39,364 nucleotides of DNA, taken from a virus. The stretch covers positions 1 through 39,364 of IMG/VR virus record IMGVR_UViG_3300049217_000020. The stretch is one strand, 5' to 3'. Below the pieces are notes generated by a model that was not told the origin of the DNA, searched no databases, and was given only the letters and a program-made list of their open reading frames with translations. Positions within the stretch are counted from its first letter, which is position 1. Every line of letters starts with the position of its first letter. Position numbers and translations under genes: made by a program. Below, piece by piece: positions 39,333-39,364 of this stretch.

Positions 39333-39364
39333 ATGCCTGTTCTTGGAAGCAGCGCAAGCGGTTG
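39333..39364 (+). CDS. Start of a further tail-cassette gene, cut by the window end
   Basis: ATG 39333 with GGAG 8 bases upstream opens MPVLGSSASG. The frame is cut by the end. If the window is circular, it continues into bases 1-19 as CPAVIQ and stops in an ATGA overlap with the gene at 16, giving only 16 residues. Alternatively a longer gene is truncated here. Confidence 0.5.
   Translation, partial: MPVLGSSASG

Noticed and set aside
1-39364. Integrase, recombinase or insertion sequence
   Set aside because: No tyrosine or serine recombinase motifs or transposase found on either strand, so nothing supports lysogeny or mobile elements here.

Overview
The window reads as a tailed-phage genome of P22-like virion architecture (short-tailed, podovirus morphology inferred), carrying orthodox sigma70-type promoters and Shine-Dalgarno sites. 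No integrase, repressor, phage RNA polymerase, DNA polymerase, tRNA or CRISPR array is visible. Host inference is weak: the many secreted-type leaders ending in A-x-A-Q and the GGAGG ribosome sites suit a Gram-negative soil bacterium such as an Acidobacteriota member, but nothing here proves it. The tail-gene cassette is cut by the two window ends, and joining end to start keeps an open frame that stops in an ATGA overlap with the first gene. This suggests a complete, circularly permuted genome of about 39 kb.

Layout. (1) 1-4320, plus strand: two secreted-looking tail or surface proteins, one with an N-terminal LuxR-type HTH, then a holin-like protein, a membrane coiled-coil protein and a T4-type lysozyme. 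(2) 4321-4480: convergent gap with two strong hairpins. (3) 4481-18654, minus strand: early/replication region of about 30 mostly small, overlapping genes. It includes a cytosine methyltransferase, SNF2-type helicase, VRR-NUC nuclease, possible ssDNA-binding protein, primase-helicase, an Ala-rich Imm5-like protein, a Gly-X repeat protein and many tiny zinc-binding proteins. (4) 18655-19284: intergenic control region with a leftward promoter, a structured leader, an array of direct and inverted repeats around an AT-rich core (origin or operator candidate) and a rightward promoter. (5) 19285-39364, plus strand: regulatory/packaging genes, small and large terminase, microgenes, a GroES-like co-chaperonin, portal, scaffold, coat, gp4-like and gp10-like connector proteins, an acyl carrier protein with a GNAT acyltransferase, three ejection-type proteins and the start of the tail cassette.

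How it works together (inferred). Rightward and leftward sigma70 promoters divide the genome into late and early arms. The early arm supplies priming, unwinding and nuclease functions but no polymerase, so the host replisome is presumably used. The late arm assembles a P22-like capsid, possibly helped by the GroES-like protein. The most unusual elements are the ACP/GNAT pair inside the virion operon, the DNA-binding-domain to membrane to Ig-like-ectodomain protein beside the lysis genes, the repeated Sec leaders on phage tail proteins, and the inverted iteron-like array.
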